From Bacteroidales bacterium (GTDB lineage Bacteria; Bacteroidota; Bacteroidia; Bacteroidales; Tenuifilaceae), in contig JABFRB010000002.1 in NCBI GenBank assembly GCA_013141385.1, positions 62,001 through 126,000 of the forward strand: a stretch of DNA of 64,000 bases, written 5' to 3'. The position numbers and the translations under genes are program-made. The notes below the pieces were generated by a model. That model ran no database searches. It saw only the letters and a list, made by a program, of their open reading frames with translations, and was not told the DNA's origin. Below are positions 25,997 to 33,651 of this stretch, one piece after another; the first letter of the stretch is position 1; each line of letters opens with the position of its first letter.

Positions 25997-26126
25997 AATC
26001 TTTGAAGCTATTAGTATTGATGGCTAAACCATAATTTGTCAGAAAAGTTCATTGAACCAACTGGTGTATACGAGAGATGCTATTTAACAAAGCATGACTT
26101 TAAATTTACCCTCAAAACATTTCCTA

Positions 26127-27275
26127 TCACATTATCAACGATACTAAAATACCTCCTAGAATTATCCAAACAACATCTACTTTTCGCATCAGAAGAACAA
26201 ATGCAACAAGTGTGAATATAATGGGGAAGATACTCCAATGGATACCGATGGCAAAACGGCAGGTAACTATTGCTAGCAGACCCACGAAAGAGCATAAAAT
26301 ACCATTTATAACCCTATTGAACTGAGGATACGAGCTGAGTTTATCGAAAAATGGAATGATGCCTACAAGCACAAGGAATGATGGGGTAAATACAGCAAAA
26401 GTTGCAAGTAAACTTCCCAATACCCCAAAGTGCATATACCCAAAAAATGTAGCAGCAATAATGATCGATCCAGGGGTTACCTGCCCAAGAATAACGCCAT
26501 CCATGAATATTTTTTCGTTAAACCAACCGAATAGATCAACCAGCTCGTGGTACATGATAGGCATTGAGGCTAAACCTCCACCAAACGAAAAAAGATCGAT
26601 TCGTAACATGATGGTTGCCAGTGTAAAATATTCTTTATTTACAAAGAATAGGATGCCTATACCAGCAACAACTGAAGCTAATGCCCAAAGAAAGAATCGA
26701 AAGGTTTTTACACTCTCAAGTTTTTGAAATGGGGGGGAATCTTTTTTTGTAAAAATAAGACCTAACAGCGCAGCAGAAACCAATACTAGCGCAGGGTGCA
26801 ATTTGGTTAAGAATAGCCCAGCAGCAATGGCTGCAATTACCCAATCGTTCCAATTGTGAAAATTCTTTTTTCCAAAGGTATATGCGGCATTTGCAACAAT
26901 GGCAACAATAACCACCCTTAAACCACTTAAAACTTTTTCAACACCCGAAATATTTTTGGAATGCTTATACAATACTAAAAGAATAAATATGATAAAAAAT
27001 GCAGGAAACCCAAACCCAACAAAACATATAATAGCACCCGGAACTCCTTTAATTTTCAAGCCAATATAGGCAACCAGCTGCATTACAATTGCCCCTGGAA
27101 TAATTTGACAAAGTGCAAGACCCGAATCAAATGTGTTTGCCTCCAACCACTTTTTATTATCAACAATATGTTTTCGGATATGGGCCATCATAGCAGGACC
27201 ACCAAAGGCTGTAAGCCCCATCCAAAAGAAAACACGGAACAAATCAAAATAGTTAGGACTTTCCTTCTGCTGCAT
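26127..27275 (-). CDS. chrA: Chromate transporter, ChrA family (two-domain)
   Basis: 382 aa with about ten to twelve helices and two homologous halves. The first half has F-W-M-G-L-T-A-F-G-G-P-A-M-M-A-H-I-R and the second D-L-F-S-F-G-G-G-L-A-S-M-P-I-M-Y-H-E, the paired F-G-G motifs of the CHR superfamily. ChrA proteins expel chromate from the cytoplasm, although many homologues act on unknown anions. Length fits the long-chain CHR proteins. Monocistronic; the 791-base region upstream has no gene. Confidence 0.93.
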   Translation of the reverse strand: MQQKESPNYFDLFRVFFWMGLTAFGGPAMMAHIRKHIVDNKKWLEANTFDSGLALCQIIPGAIVMQLVAYIGLKIKGVPGAIICFVGFGFPAFFIIFILLVLYKHSKNISGVEKVLSGLRVVIVAIVANAAYTFGKKNFHNWNDWVIAAIAAGLFLTKLHPALVLVSAALLGLIFTKKDSPPFQKLESVKTFRFFLWALASVVAGIGILFFVNKEYFTLATIMLRIDLFSFGGGLASMPIMYHELVDLFGWFNEKIFMDGVILGQVTPGSIIIAATFFGYMHFGVLGSLLATFAVFTPSFLVLVGIIPFFDKLSSYPQFNRVINGILCSFVGLLAIVTCRFAIGIHWSIFPIIFTLVAFVLLMRKVDVVWIILGGILVSLIM

Positions 27276-28066
27276 ACTTTGGGGTTAATATGAAATGTCT
27301 AAATTACAATATACTCTCTTCGGGCTTACCCTAAGGAATGAAAATTATTTACTTTTCTTCATTTTATTGATAGTGGAATACAAAACATGAACATATAGCA
27401 GGTTTTGCAATGCAAAAGCATAATATTGCATAGTGTTAATTAAGCTATCGCAATTTGTAATGTACAGTTTCATACCCATCAATTGCAAAGTTCATGCAAA
27501 ATAAATTGGTCGGCATCGGGAAAGATCGTTTTTGGAAATGAACAGTGGTAATTAGAATCAGCAAGTTTTCATAGAGGATTTGCATTTAAGTTCTTTAAAG
27601 ACTGTGGGAATAGAATAAAGCACCCTTAAAAAAGCCAAAACAGTTTTGACAAAATGAAGAATTCGACTCCCTATAGACGACATCTTTAATTTAATGGGAC
27701 TCTATTTATTTTGATTAATAGTATTCTCAATGATTATTAACAATTTAAACAGCAAAAAAATAATAATCTTTCATTTTTAAACATTCATTTTATTTATTTG
27801 GTTAGAAAAAATGATTAATAAAATGTGCTCTCGAAAATAAAAAATTAATTTTGATTCATATTATTACCATTTTATGGAACAATATGAATTTTAAACTCAG
27901 TCATTTTATAATGATGTTTTATTTGCTGAATATTTTAACGAATTCGTTCATTTTTGGTTATGCCAACCGATAAATTGGCTAGGTATTTATCCGAGTTATT
28001 AGGCGTTATTATCGTCTAAATTATAGAATAGAGAACTTAATTAGATGTTGATTTAATTTTATAACT
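27276..28066. other. 791-base gene-free region, very AT-rich on its right side
   Basis: No ORF with coding character is visible on either strand. The left part (27276-27700) has ordinary composition for this genome; from about 27700 the sequence becomes strongly AT-rich (long A/T runs), coinciding with the entry into the peptide-maturation locus. It must hold the promoter(s) of the divergent chrA gene and of the 28067 gene, but I cannot place them with confidence. Confidence 0.5.
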
Positions 28067-28729
28067 ATGAAAATAAGTACTTTACAGATTCTTGCTTTAA
28101 TTGGAATTTTAGGGGGTCTTTTAATGTTTATCGGAGATATGTTTTTCTATTTAGTACCTATTGACGGTAATTCATTCTTCAAAGGGACTATTTTTATTAT
28201 GAGCCAAAGGCAAAATTTATGGTTGGTAATGGGTGCATTGGTTGGTCCATTAGCTGGATTATTACTATCAATATCATCAATATCAATTTATATAGCCTTA
28301 AAACCTTATAATAAATTTTTACCGATAATTATTTCAATATCATTCATCATCATTTTCACTTTCGGAGGTGCTTTTCAGACATTATATGCGCTACAAGGTT
28401 CTTATTACAGAATTGGAGATCCCCAAATTAAAGCTGATGTTTTTTATTATTTAGGGCAAATTATGAACCCAATTCAAAAAATAATGTTAGTTTTTGGTAG
28501 TTTAGGCAATTTTCTATTTATTTTATTTATTTTATTGAAAAAAACATTATATCCAAAATGGGTTATATTTTTCACACCCCTTACAGCCTTGTTAATTGTA
28601 TATATATACATGATTGTTCCATATCCTTTGGGTGCGTTTATCGTAGGTGGATGGACCAATATCTGTTTGATTTTATTTTTTACAATTAACTACATAGTTT
28701 TTAAAAAAAGTTTAACAAAAACAATCTAA
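28067..28729 (+). CDS. DUF6796-like multi-pass membrane protein
   Basis: 220 aa with about six hydrophobic helices (starts near 5, 55, 85, 135, 168 and 190). The overall pattern (L-G-G-L-L-M-F-I-G-D-M near the N-terminus, G-A-F-Q-T-L-Y-A near the middle) resembles DUF6796 as I recall it; the name is tentative and the function unknown. It is 10 bases upstream of the GIN-domain gene and 14 more separate that from the radical SAM gene, so it may be the first gene of the maturation operon. Confidence 0.65.
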   Translation: MKISTLQILALIGILGGLLMFIGDMFFYLVPIDGNSFFKGTIFIMSQRQNLWLVMGALVGPLAGLLLSISSISIYIALKPYNKFLPIIISISFIIIFTFGGAFQTLYALQGSYYRIGDPQIKADVFYYLGQIMNPIQKIMLVFGSLGNFLFILFILLKKTLYPKWVIFFTPLTALLIVYIYMIVPYPLGAFIVGGWTNICLILFFTINYIVFKKSLTKTI

Positions 28730-28739
28730 GAGTTTTAAT

Positions 28740-29375
28740 ATGAAAAAAAAGCACTTAGCAATTTTAATAGTATTATTTATGAGCATAAATTTAAATTTCT
28801 CATGCGATAGTAGAAATAATTATAATGATAGTAATTCTGATATAATAATAGGCATCGGGGAACTTGTGGAGCAAACTGTTGATTCGGCTAGTTTTACAAA
28901 AATTAACCTTATTGGACAATCAAATATTTCCATTACAAAAGGCGATACTCAAGTAATTAAAATTAAAGCGCAACAAAACATTTTAGATATTATGACTCAT
29001 AGAGTATCAAATGGTGTATTTATAGTTGGATTTGAAAACAACCACAAGATTGGAACAAATAAAGGCATTTTTGTTGATATTATAACACCTTCAATCATTT
29101 CTGATGTTTCCATCTCAGGTGTTGGAAACATAAAGGCATACAAGGGACAACAAGAAGCATTTAATATTACAATGTTGGGAACTGGTAACGTAGATGCCTT
29201 TGATTTAATTGCTGATAATTGCTCAATAGTAATATCTGGAACTGGAAATTGCAACGTATGTGCAAATAAAAAATTAAACGTTACAATTGCTGGGGTGGGT
29301 AAAATTTCCTATAAAGGACATCCAGATATTTCTCAAAACATTTCAGGTACAGGTAATATTAATAATGCAAATTAG
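28740..29375 (+). CDS. GIN-domain (DUF2807) lipoprotein-like protein
   Basis: 211 aa. Residues 1-22 form a signal peptide ending in a cysteine (N-F-S-C-D), suggesting a lipoprotein. The rest matches the head GIN domain (DUF2807): repeated short beta-helix turns with S-G-V-G-N-I, L-G-T-G-N-V, S-G-T-G-N-C and a final S-G-T-G-N-I, i.e. a right-handed beta-helix with G-x-G-N at each turn. Such proteins are common Bacteroidota surface or periplasmic proteins of unclear role. Here the gene is closely spaced between DUF6796 and the radical SAM maturase, so it may be co-expressed with that system. Confidence 0.85.
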   Translation: MKKKHLAILIVLFMSINLNFSCDSRNNYNDSNSDIIIGIGELVEQTVDSASFTKINLIGQSNISITKGDTQVIKIKAQQNILDIMTHRVSNGVFIVGFENNHKIGTNKGIFVDIITPSIISDVSISGVGNIKAYKGQQEAFNITMLGTGNVDAFDLIADNCSIVISGTGNCNVCANKKLNVTIAGVGKISYKGHPDISQNISGTGNINNAN

Positions 29376-29389
29376 CTTACAAGGTATTT

Positions 29390-30787
29390 ATGAAAAAATC
29401 AAAGTATTGTTATTTTTTTGAAGAGGGTGATGAACTAATTGCATATTCGGCTCTATGTAACGAATTTGAAGAATTTCACATAAATCAAAAAGGAAAAATC
29501 GATGATATTCTTAAGTTTCCTGATGAGATAATTACCAACAACGATAATATCATCTATAAAAAATTAGCGGATAAACTTTTTATAATCCCTGACTATATAG
29601 ATGAATATAAGCAAATGGTGGAAATGCATCGAAAGACAATTTATAGACAAGATAAAATAATGTTTACAATTTGCCCAACAATGGCGTGCAATTTAAGATG
29701 TAAATATTGTTATGAGGCTCATGCAGAATTATCCGAATCCACCATTTCACGTGAGGTTATTGACAACATTAAGAAACATATTGAATCAAAAATTGAGCAT
29801 TTGAAAGAATGCACTATTTCATGGTTTGGTGGTGAACCTTTATATTGCCCTGAGATAATTGAAGAAATAAGTACATTTTGTATTGATCTTTGTGAAAAGA
29901 ATAAAGTACAGTATACTAGTGGTATGACTTCAAATTTTGCCTTAGCTACCAAGGAGGTAACTTCAATACTCACAAAATCAAAAATTCATAATGTACAAGT
30001 AACGCTTGACGGCTATAAAGAGAATCATGATTTATTCAGGGTAACTAAAAATAATAAGGGAACTTGGGATTTGTTAGTTAAAAATATTTTATACTATCTC
30101 AATTTTGACAAGAGTAACAGCATAATTCTTAGAGTACACTTCCCTAATACTGCTAATGAAATATACTTGAATAATACATTAAGAGATTTGCAGGTTTTCG
30201 ATAAAGAATTGCGCAATCGGATTGGTGTTTACCCTCATGCCGTTTTTAGCAGTTGTACAGATACATGGGACAACAATGATAATAGTACAAATAAAAAGAA
30301 AGTTGAGACTAAAGTATCGTCTGTTGTATTTAATAAGTTGCTAGAGAAATTTAGAAAAGAAGTTTTTCAATTAGGATTTCAATCCAACGTTTTCAATATT
30401 AAACCCTACAATTGTGAGGCGGATTTAGATTATTTCTGGACAGTGCGCCCTGATGGTTATCTTTCAAAATGTACCGTTGCACTTGAAAAGGAACGTGCAC
30501 AAGCCGTTATTAATAAAACAGGTATAAAAATACTGAATAATAAAATATTGGATTTTCATCAAAAAGACCATTCCATGTACTTATATAAGGAATGTTCAGA
30601 ATGTAGTTATTTGCTATTTTGTTGGAGAGGATGTGCTTATTCACTTGCTGAAGAAAAAGAGCATCCTAAAGATATTGAGCGAAAATGTGGTATAAAGCAC
30701 AATAACTGGATGATGGAAAGGCAAATAGATAATATCAGATATAAATATTTACAGCAAAAAAGAAATTTATTAAATCATGAGAATTGA
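29390..30787 (+). CDS. Radical SAM/SPASM peptide maturase
   Basis: 465 aa. A short N-terminal segment (about 1-80) resembles the peptide-recognition region found before many maturases. The catalytic radical SAM motif C-N-L-R-C-K-Y-C is at Cys100, Cys104 and Cys107 (CX3CX2C), followed by W-F-G-G-E-P-L near 145, the SAM-binding G-G-E. The C-terminus is a canonical SPASM domain: G-Y-L-S-K-C, then C-S-E-C-S-Y-L-L-F-C-W-R-G-C (CX2CX5CX3C) and a final Cys, which bind two auxiliary [4Fe-4S] clusters. Such enzymes make Cys-alpha-carbon thioethers (sactipeptides), other C-S bonds (ranthipeptides) or C-C links. The gene overlaps the pseudo-SAM partner by 11 bases and precedes a Cys-rich precursor, so the peptide at 32073 is the expected substrate. 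Confidence 0.93.
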   Translation: MKKSKYCYFFEEGDELIAYSALCNEFEEFHINQKGKIDDILKFPDEIITNNDNIIYKKLADKLFIIPDYIDEYKQMVEMHRKTIYRQDKIMFTICPTMACNLRCKYCYEAHAELSESTISREVIDNIKKHIESKIEHLKECTISWFGGEPLYCPEIIEEISTFCIDLCEKNKVQYTSGMTSNFALATKEVTSILTKSKIHNVQVTLDGYKENHDLFRVTKNNKGTWDLLVKNILYYLNFDKSNSIILRVHFPNTANEIYLNNTLRDLQVFDKELRNRIGVYPHAVFSSCTDTWDNNDNSTNKKKVETKVSSVVFNKLLEKFRKEVFQLGFQSNVFNIKPYNCEADLDYFWTVRPDGYLSKCTVALEKERAQAVINKTGIKILNNKILDFHQKDHSMYLYKECSECSYLLFCWRGCAYSLAEEKEHPKDIERKCGIKHNNWMMERQIDNIRYKYLQQKRNLLNHEN

Positions 30788-31796
30788 TCCATTTACCGAT
30801 ATTGTTGAATTTGAGCAAAAAGTATATATTATTAATCTCCGCACAGGAGCCATTGATGAAATTGACACAGAGCTTAAAACCAATATTGTCAAGCTAAAAG
30901 CTAAAGGCAGTTTTTCTGACGAAGATTCATTAGTTAAGGGAAGTATTTTGTTAAACCTTATTGATAAAGGATATATTACAAGTTTCACAGATAAGGACTT
31001 AGAAATATCAAAAGTCAACACTTTTGAGGGTTATAAAGAAACCCGTAAAAAGAGGGAGAAAATACCCTCTTTGGTTTTGGACAACAATATCTCTCAAACC
31101 TTTTGTACACCATTAGAAAGCGATAGAAATCCTACAATTTCTATGGCAATGGAAAAATTTAAAGATATTGTTAGCCATCTAAAGAATAATGACTCTGTGA
31201 ATGAAATAAACATATTCAAAACACATATAAGCAATAATGATTTATCAAGTATTCTGGAAATTCTAAGAGAATTTGATTTAAGACTTAAAAGTATATATAC
31301 AAGCGTTAAGAATGCTTCCGAAATAAATTCACTTTTGGATACTATAAGCAAAAGTAATATTCAAACTGAAGTTAATATTCGGGATAAGAATAATCCGCAA
31401 TACTATTCCTGTCATATCTTTAATAATAAGCAAAAAGATATTACTGGGCAAAAGAAACTATATTATTGTGATGATGATTATTTTATTTGTCAGTTTTTAT
31501 ACAACACATATTTTATTGATAATACAGGAAACATAAACTATTGTATTAAAAAATCATATACTGACGAAAAAATAAGAAATATATTTAACGAGGATCAAAA
31601 CATTTCAAATTGGAGTCTTAACATGTTTGATACCTTATGCAATAATGAGAAAAAAAATTGCAAATATTCCCTATACTGTAGAAAAATGTGTGGTTTTTTA
31701 GAAAATATACGAGAAACTAAAGCAAATGATGAGTGCCCAATACCTGTTGAATTAGATAAATATATAAAAGAAAAGGTCAAAACACTGACTAGTTAA
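30777..31796 (+). CDS. Pseudo-radical-SAM partner protein with SPASM-like C-terminus
   Basis: 339 aa. The first 70 residues (K-V-Y-I-I-N-L-R-T-G-A-I-D-E-I-D, L-L-N-L-I-D-K-G-Y-I) look like a PqqD-type RiPP recognition element. The middle third resembles a half radical-SAM barrel (V-N-E-I-N-I-F-K) but has no CX3CX2C. The C-terminus retains SPASM-like cysteines: G-N-I-N-Y-C, then C-N-N-E-K-K-N-C-K-Y-S-L-Y-C-R-K-M-C and a last Cys in E-C-P-I. This resembles the pseudo-rSAM component of the Bacteroidales GG peptide systems. It probably binds the leader and presents the core to the true maturase encoded just upstream (11-base overlap). Its catalytic inertness is inferred from the missing motif. 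Confidence 0.8.
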   Translation: MRIDPFTDIVEFEQKVYIINLRTGAIDEIDTELKTNIVKLKAKGSFSDEDSLVKGSILLNLIDKGYITSFTDKDLEISKVNTFEGYKETRKKREKIPSLVLDNNISQTFCTPLESDRNPTISMAMEKFKDIVSHLKNNDSVNEINIFKTHISNNDLSSILEILREFDLRLKSIYTSVKNASEINSLLDTISKSNIQTEVNIRDKNNPQYYSCHIFNNKQKDITGQKKLYYCDDDYFICQFLYNTYFIDNTGNINYCIKKSYTDEKIRNIFNEDQNISNWSLNMFDTLCNNEKKNCKYSLYCRKMCGFLENIRETKANDECPIPVELDKYIKEKVKTLTS

Positions 31797-31815
31797 CACT
31801 TTTAAAATTGAGCAT

Positions 31816-31875
31816 ATGAAAAAGATTAAAAAACCTAATTTATTTGAGTCTTTTGAGATAATTATTCTTGTATAA
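31816..31875 (+). pseudogene. Truncated leader of a second precursor peptide
   Basis: An ATG ORF of 19 codons plus stop: M-K-K-I-K-K-P-N-L-F-E-S-F-E-I-I-I-L-V. It matches the leader of the intact precursor (M-K-E-V-K-K-A-N-A-F-E-A-F-E-I-I-D-L) with K-K-x-N-x-F-E-x-F-E-I-I shared, then a stop replaces the rest. It starts 20 bases after the pseudo-SAM stop. The following 197 bases (to 32072) have no matching Cys-rich core in any frame that I could find. It is best read as a decayed paralogue of the precursor gene, and it marks the recognition part of the leader. Confidence 0.7.
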
Positions 31876-32072
31876 ATTCTTGAGCTTTGCTTAGGGTATA
31901 ACAATTATAGATATCAATGACTTCATGTTTGAATCATTATTTTGTGAGTTATTAATTTAATGAAGGCTATAGAGTCATTTAATAAATAACGGAATTTGTT
32001 GTATCTTAAGGATAATGTTTTTTTTGTTTTTTGTTTTATATATTTTAATTATTAACTTAAAAATTTACTATT

Positions 32073-32264
32073 ATGAAAGAAGTAAAAAAAGCTAATGCTT
32101 TTGAAGCATTTGAGATTATTGATCTCGAAGAAAAATTAGAATTCTGTAATTTCATTTGTGCCAATGTTGATGTTGCTTGCGGAAGTGATATAGGATGTGG
32201 TGCTGTTGTCAATGGTGCTTGTGGAAATCAGGTAGCTTGTGGTGGTGCTGGTTGTTCAGAGTAA
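32073..32264 (+). CDS. Cys-rich RiPP precursor peptide
   Basis: 63 aa. Leader: residues 1-24, charged and amphipathic, with the F-E-A-F-E-I-I-D-L-E-E-K motif, which the truncated copy at 31816 shares in part (K-K-x-N-x-F-E-x-F-E-I-I). Core: residues about 25-63 with seven Cys at 25, 29, 36, 42, 50, 56 and 61; four of these are followed by Gly (Cys36, 42, 50, 56), and V-A-C-G occurs twice (34-37 and 54-57). Gly, Ala, Val and Asn fill the spacing. The composition is that expected for thioether crosslinks from Cys to nearby residues by a SPASM maturase. A strong terminator follows 14 bases after the stop. The peptide has no signal sequence, so processing and export depend on the neighbouring genes. 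Confidence 0.88.
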   Translation: MKEVKKANAFEAFEIIDLEEKLEFCNFICANVDVACGSDIGCGAVVNGACGNQVACGGAGCSE

Positions 32265-32277
32265 TGAATTAAGTGAT

Positions 32278-32315
32278 GAGGGTGTCCAAAAAGTAGAGGA
32301 CACCCTCTTTTTATT
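32278..32315 (+). terminator. Rho-independent terminator after the precursor gene
   Basis: GAGGGTGTCC (32278-32287) pairs with GGACACCCTC (32298-32307), loop AAAAAGTAGA, followed by TTTTTATT. It ends the precursor transcript and separates it from the acyltransferase gene. This arrangement would let the precursor be made in excess over the enzymes. Confidence 0.9.
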
Positions 32316-32409
32316 GATGCATTTTTCGAGAAGTCTTCTGAATATTCAATTTTCAGAGACTTAATTTTTATTTTTAGACAGTTCTATCATTTTTATAATT
32401 TACTTGTTA

Positions 32410-33651
32410 ATGCGAATAGATAATAATATGTTAACGATAAAGAAGTTAGTATTCAGATTTATCTTTCGGATAGTATACTTTGCTGTTTACTTTTCAATTG
32501 ACCTTAAGTTTAGGTTAAATAAACAAAAACACTTTGTTCAAAGAAACACCATTGTTTCCATAATAAAAAGACTTTTAGATGTTGAAAAGAGAGTTGTTGC
32601 AGATAATATCTATCGAAAAAATTTAGCTTATGCTCATTCTTACTTGGTAGTTTATAAATTGTATCTCTTTTTGTTGTCTAAACATTTACACAAGAATACA
32701 CAGATAAAAAATATTCACAACAAGATTGATTTTGAAAAAGGAACAATTTTTTTAACTTTTCATTTTATAGGCAATATTGAAAATTTAGTACGTTGGATAT
32801 CTTTGAATAATAATGAATTGCATATAATTTACGGTAAGAATTTCTTCACCAAAGATGCAGAACGATTGCTAGGCAAAAAAAAAGATGACACATTTGAAAA
32901 TTTAAAATATATTCATCAATATAATAAATTATTTAAACTGAAATTGATATCTTTTGATGAACCCAATATTTTCTATGAATTATCTAACATTCTAAAAAGT
33001 GGAGGTAAAGTTCTCTTTATGTTTGATGAGTTTCCTAAAACTACTAAAAATGAAACACATTTTTTTAAATACAGAATAAATGACTATTTTGCAGCCCGAG
33101 TACCAAAAACAATATTTTATTTACTTAAAAAAACCAATTGTCAATTAGTACCTATAATAAATGTGAGGGAAAATATTATTAATAATTCAGTACATATTTT
33201 GGGCAATATAAATTACAATTATGCTCTGCCTAATGTATCATTTGAGGTAGAGAGTGAAAGAGTTTTAAAAATAGTATATGATTTTTTTGTTTCACATTTG
33301 AGGGAAACACCTGAACTTTTAATGCCCTCCGTTTGGCTTCGATTTTACTATTATGTTAAAAGTAGTTCCAATATCAGGAATAATACAATTACAACACTAA
33401 TAGATTCTAATAAAAGCTATAAACCTGAGGGTGATTTTATTTGCTATTTAAATAGAAGAAAAAATTTTGGTTACATATTTAGAGAAAATGACTTAAAATG
33501 CGCAAAAGTAAGTGCTATAAGTGTTAAAATATTCAGCGAATTAATTCGTAAAAATCATATTTCAAAAAATGAATTGATGATTTATAGAGATGAAATTAAT
33601 GCCATGCTTAGTAACTTTGCTAAAGAAGGCTTTATAAGCGAATTGAAATGA
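32410..33651 (+). CDS. LpxL-like acyltransferase with C-terminal RRE-like domain
   Basis: About 413 aa. The N-terminal 30-90 residues include an amphipathic/hydrophobic stretch (I-F-R-I-V-Y-F-A-V-Y-F) suggestive of membrane attachment. From about residue 105 the sequence resembles the LpxL/HtrB lipid acyltransferase fold: F-L-T-F-H-F-I-G-N-I-E-N (His118 with a Glu downstream, one residue longer than the usual HX4E), then G-G-K-V-L-F-M-F-D-E-F-P near 200 and later L-V-P-I-I-N-V. The last 75 residues (Y-K-P-E-G-D-F-I-C-Y-L-N, then S-V-K-I-F-S-E-L-I-R and F-A-K-E-G-F-I) look like a PqqD-type winged-helix RRE. An upstream TTG at 32404 is possible. It overlaps the M50 gene by four bases. Inference: it may N- or S-acylate the peptide. 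Confidence 0.65.
   Translation: MRIDNNMLTIKKLVFRFIFRIVYFAVYFSIDLKFRLNKQKHFVQRNTIVSIIKRLLDVEKRVVADNIYRKNLAYAHSYLVVYKLYLFLLSKHLHKNTQIKNIHNKIDFEKGTIFLTFHFIGNIENLVRWISLNNNELHIIYGKNFFTKDAERLLGKKKDDTFENLKYIHQYNKLFKLKLISFDEPNIFYELSNILKSGGKVLFMFDEFPKTTKNETHFFKYRINDYFAARVPKTIFYLLKKTNCQLVPIINVRENIINNSVHILGNINYNYALPNVSFEVESERVLKIVYDFFVSHLRETPELLMPSVWLRFYYYVKSSSNIRNNTITTLIDSNKSYKPEGDFICYLNRRKNFGYIFRENDLKCAKVSAISVKIFSELIRKNHISKNELMIYRDEINAMLSNFAKEGFISELK

Noticed and set aside
29390-31796. Idea that the locus is a standard double-glycine, PCAT-exported peptide system.
   Set aside because: The precursor has no GG leader cleavage site and there is no peptidase-containing ABC transporter; the exporter is of MacB type.
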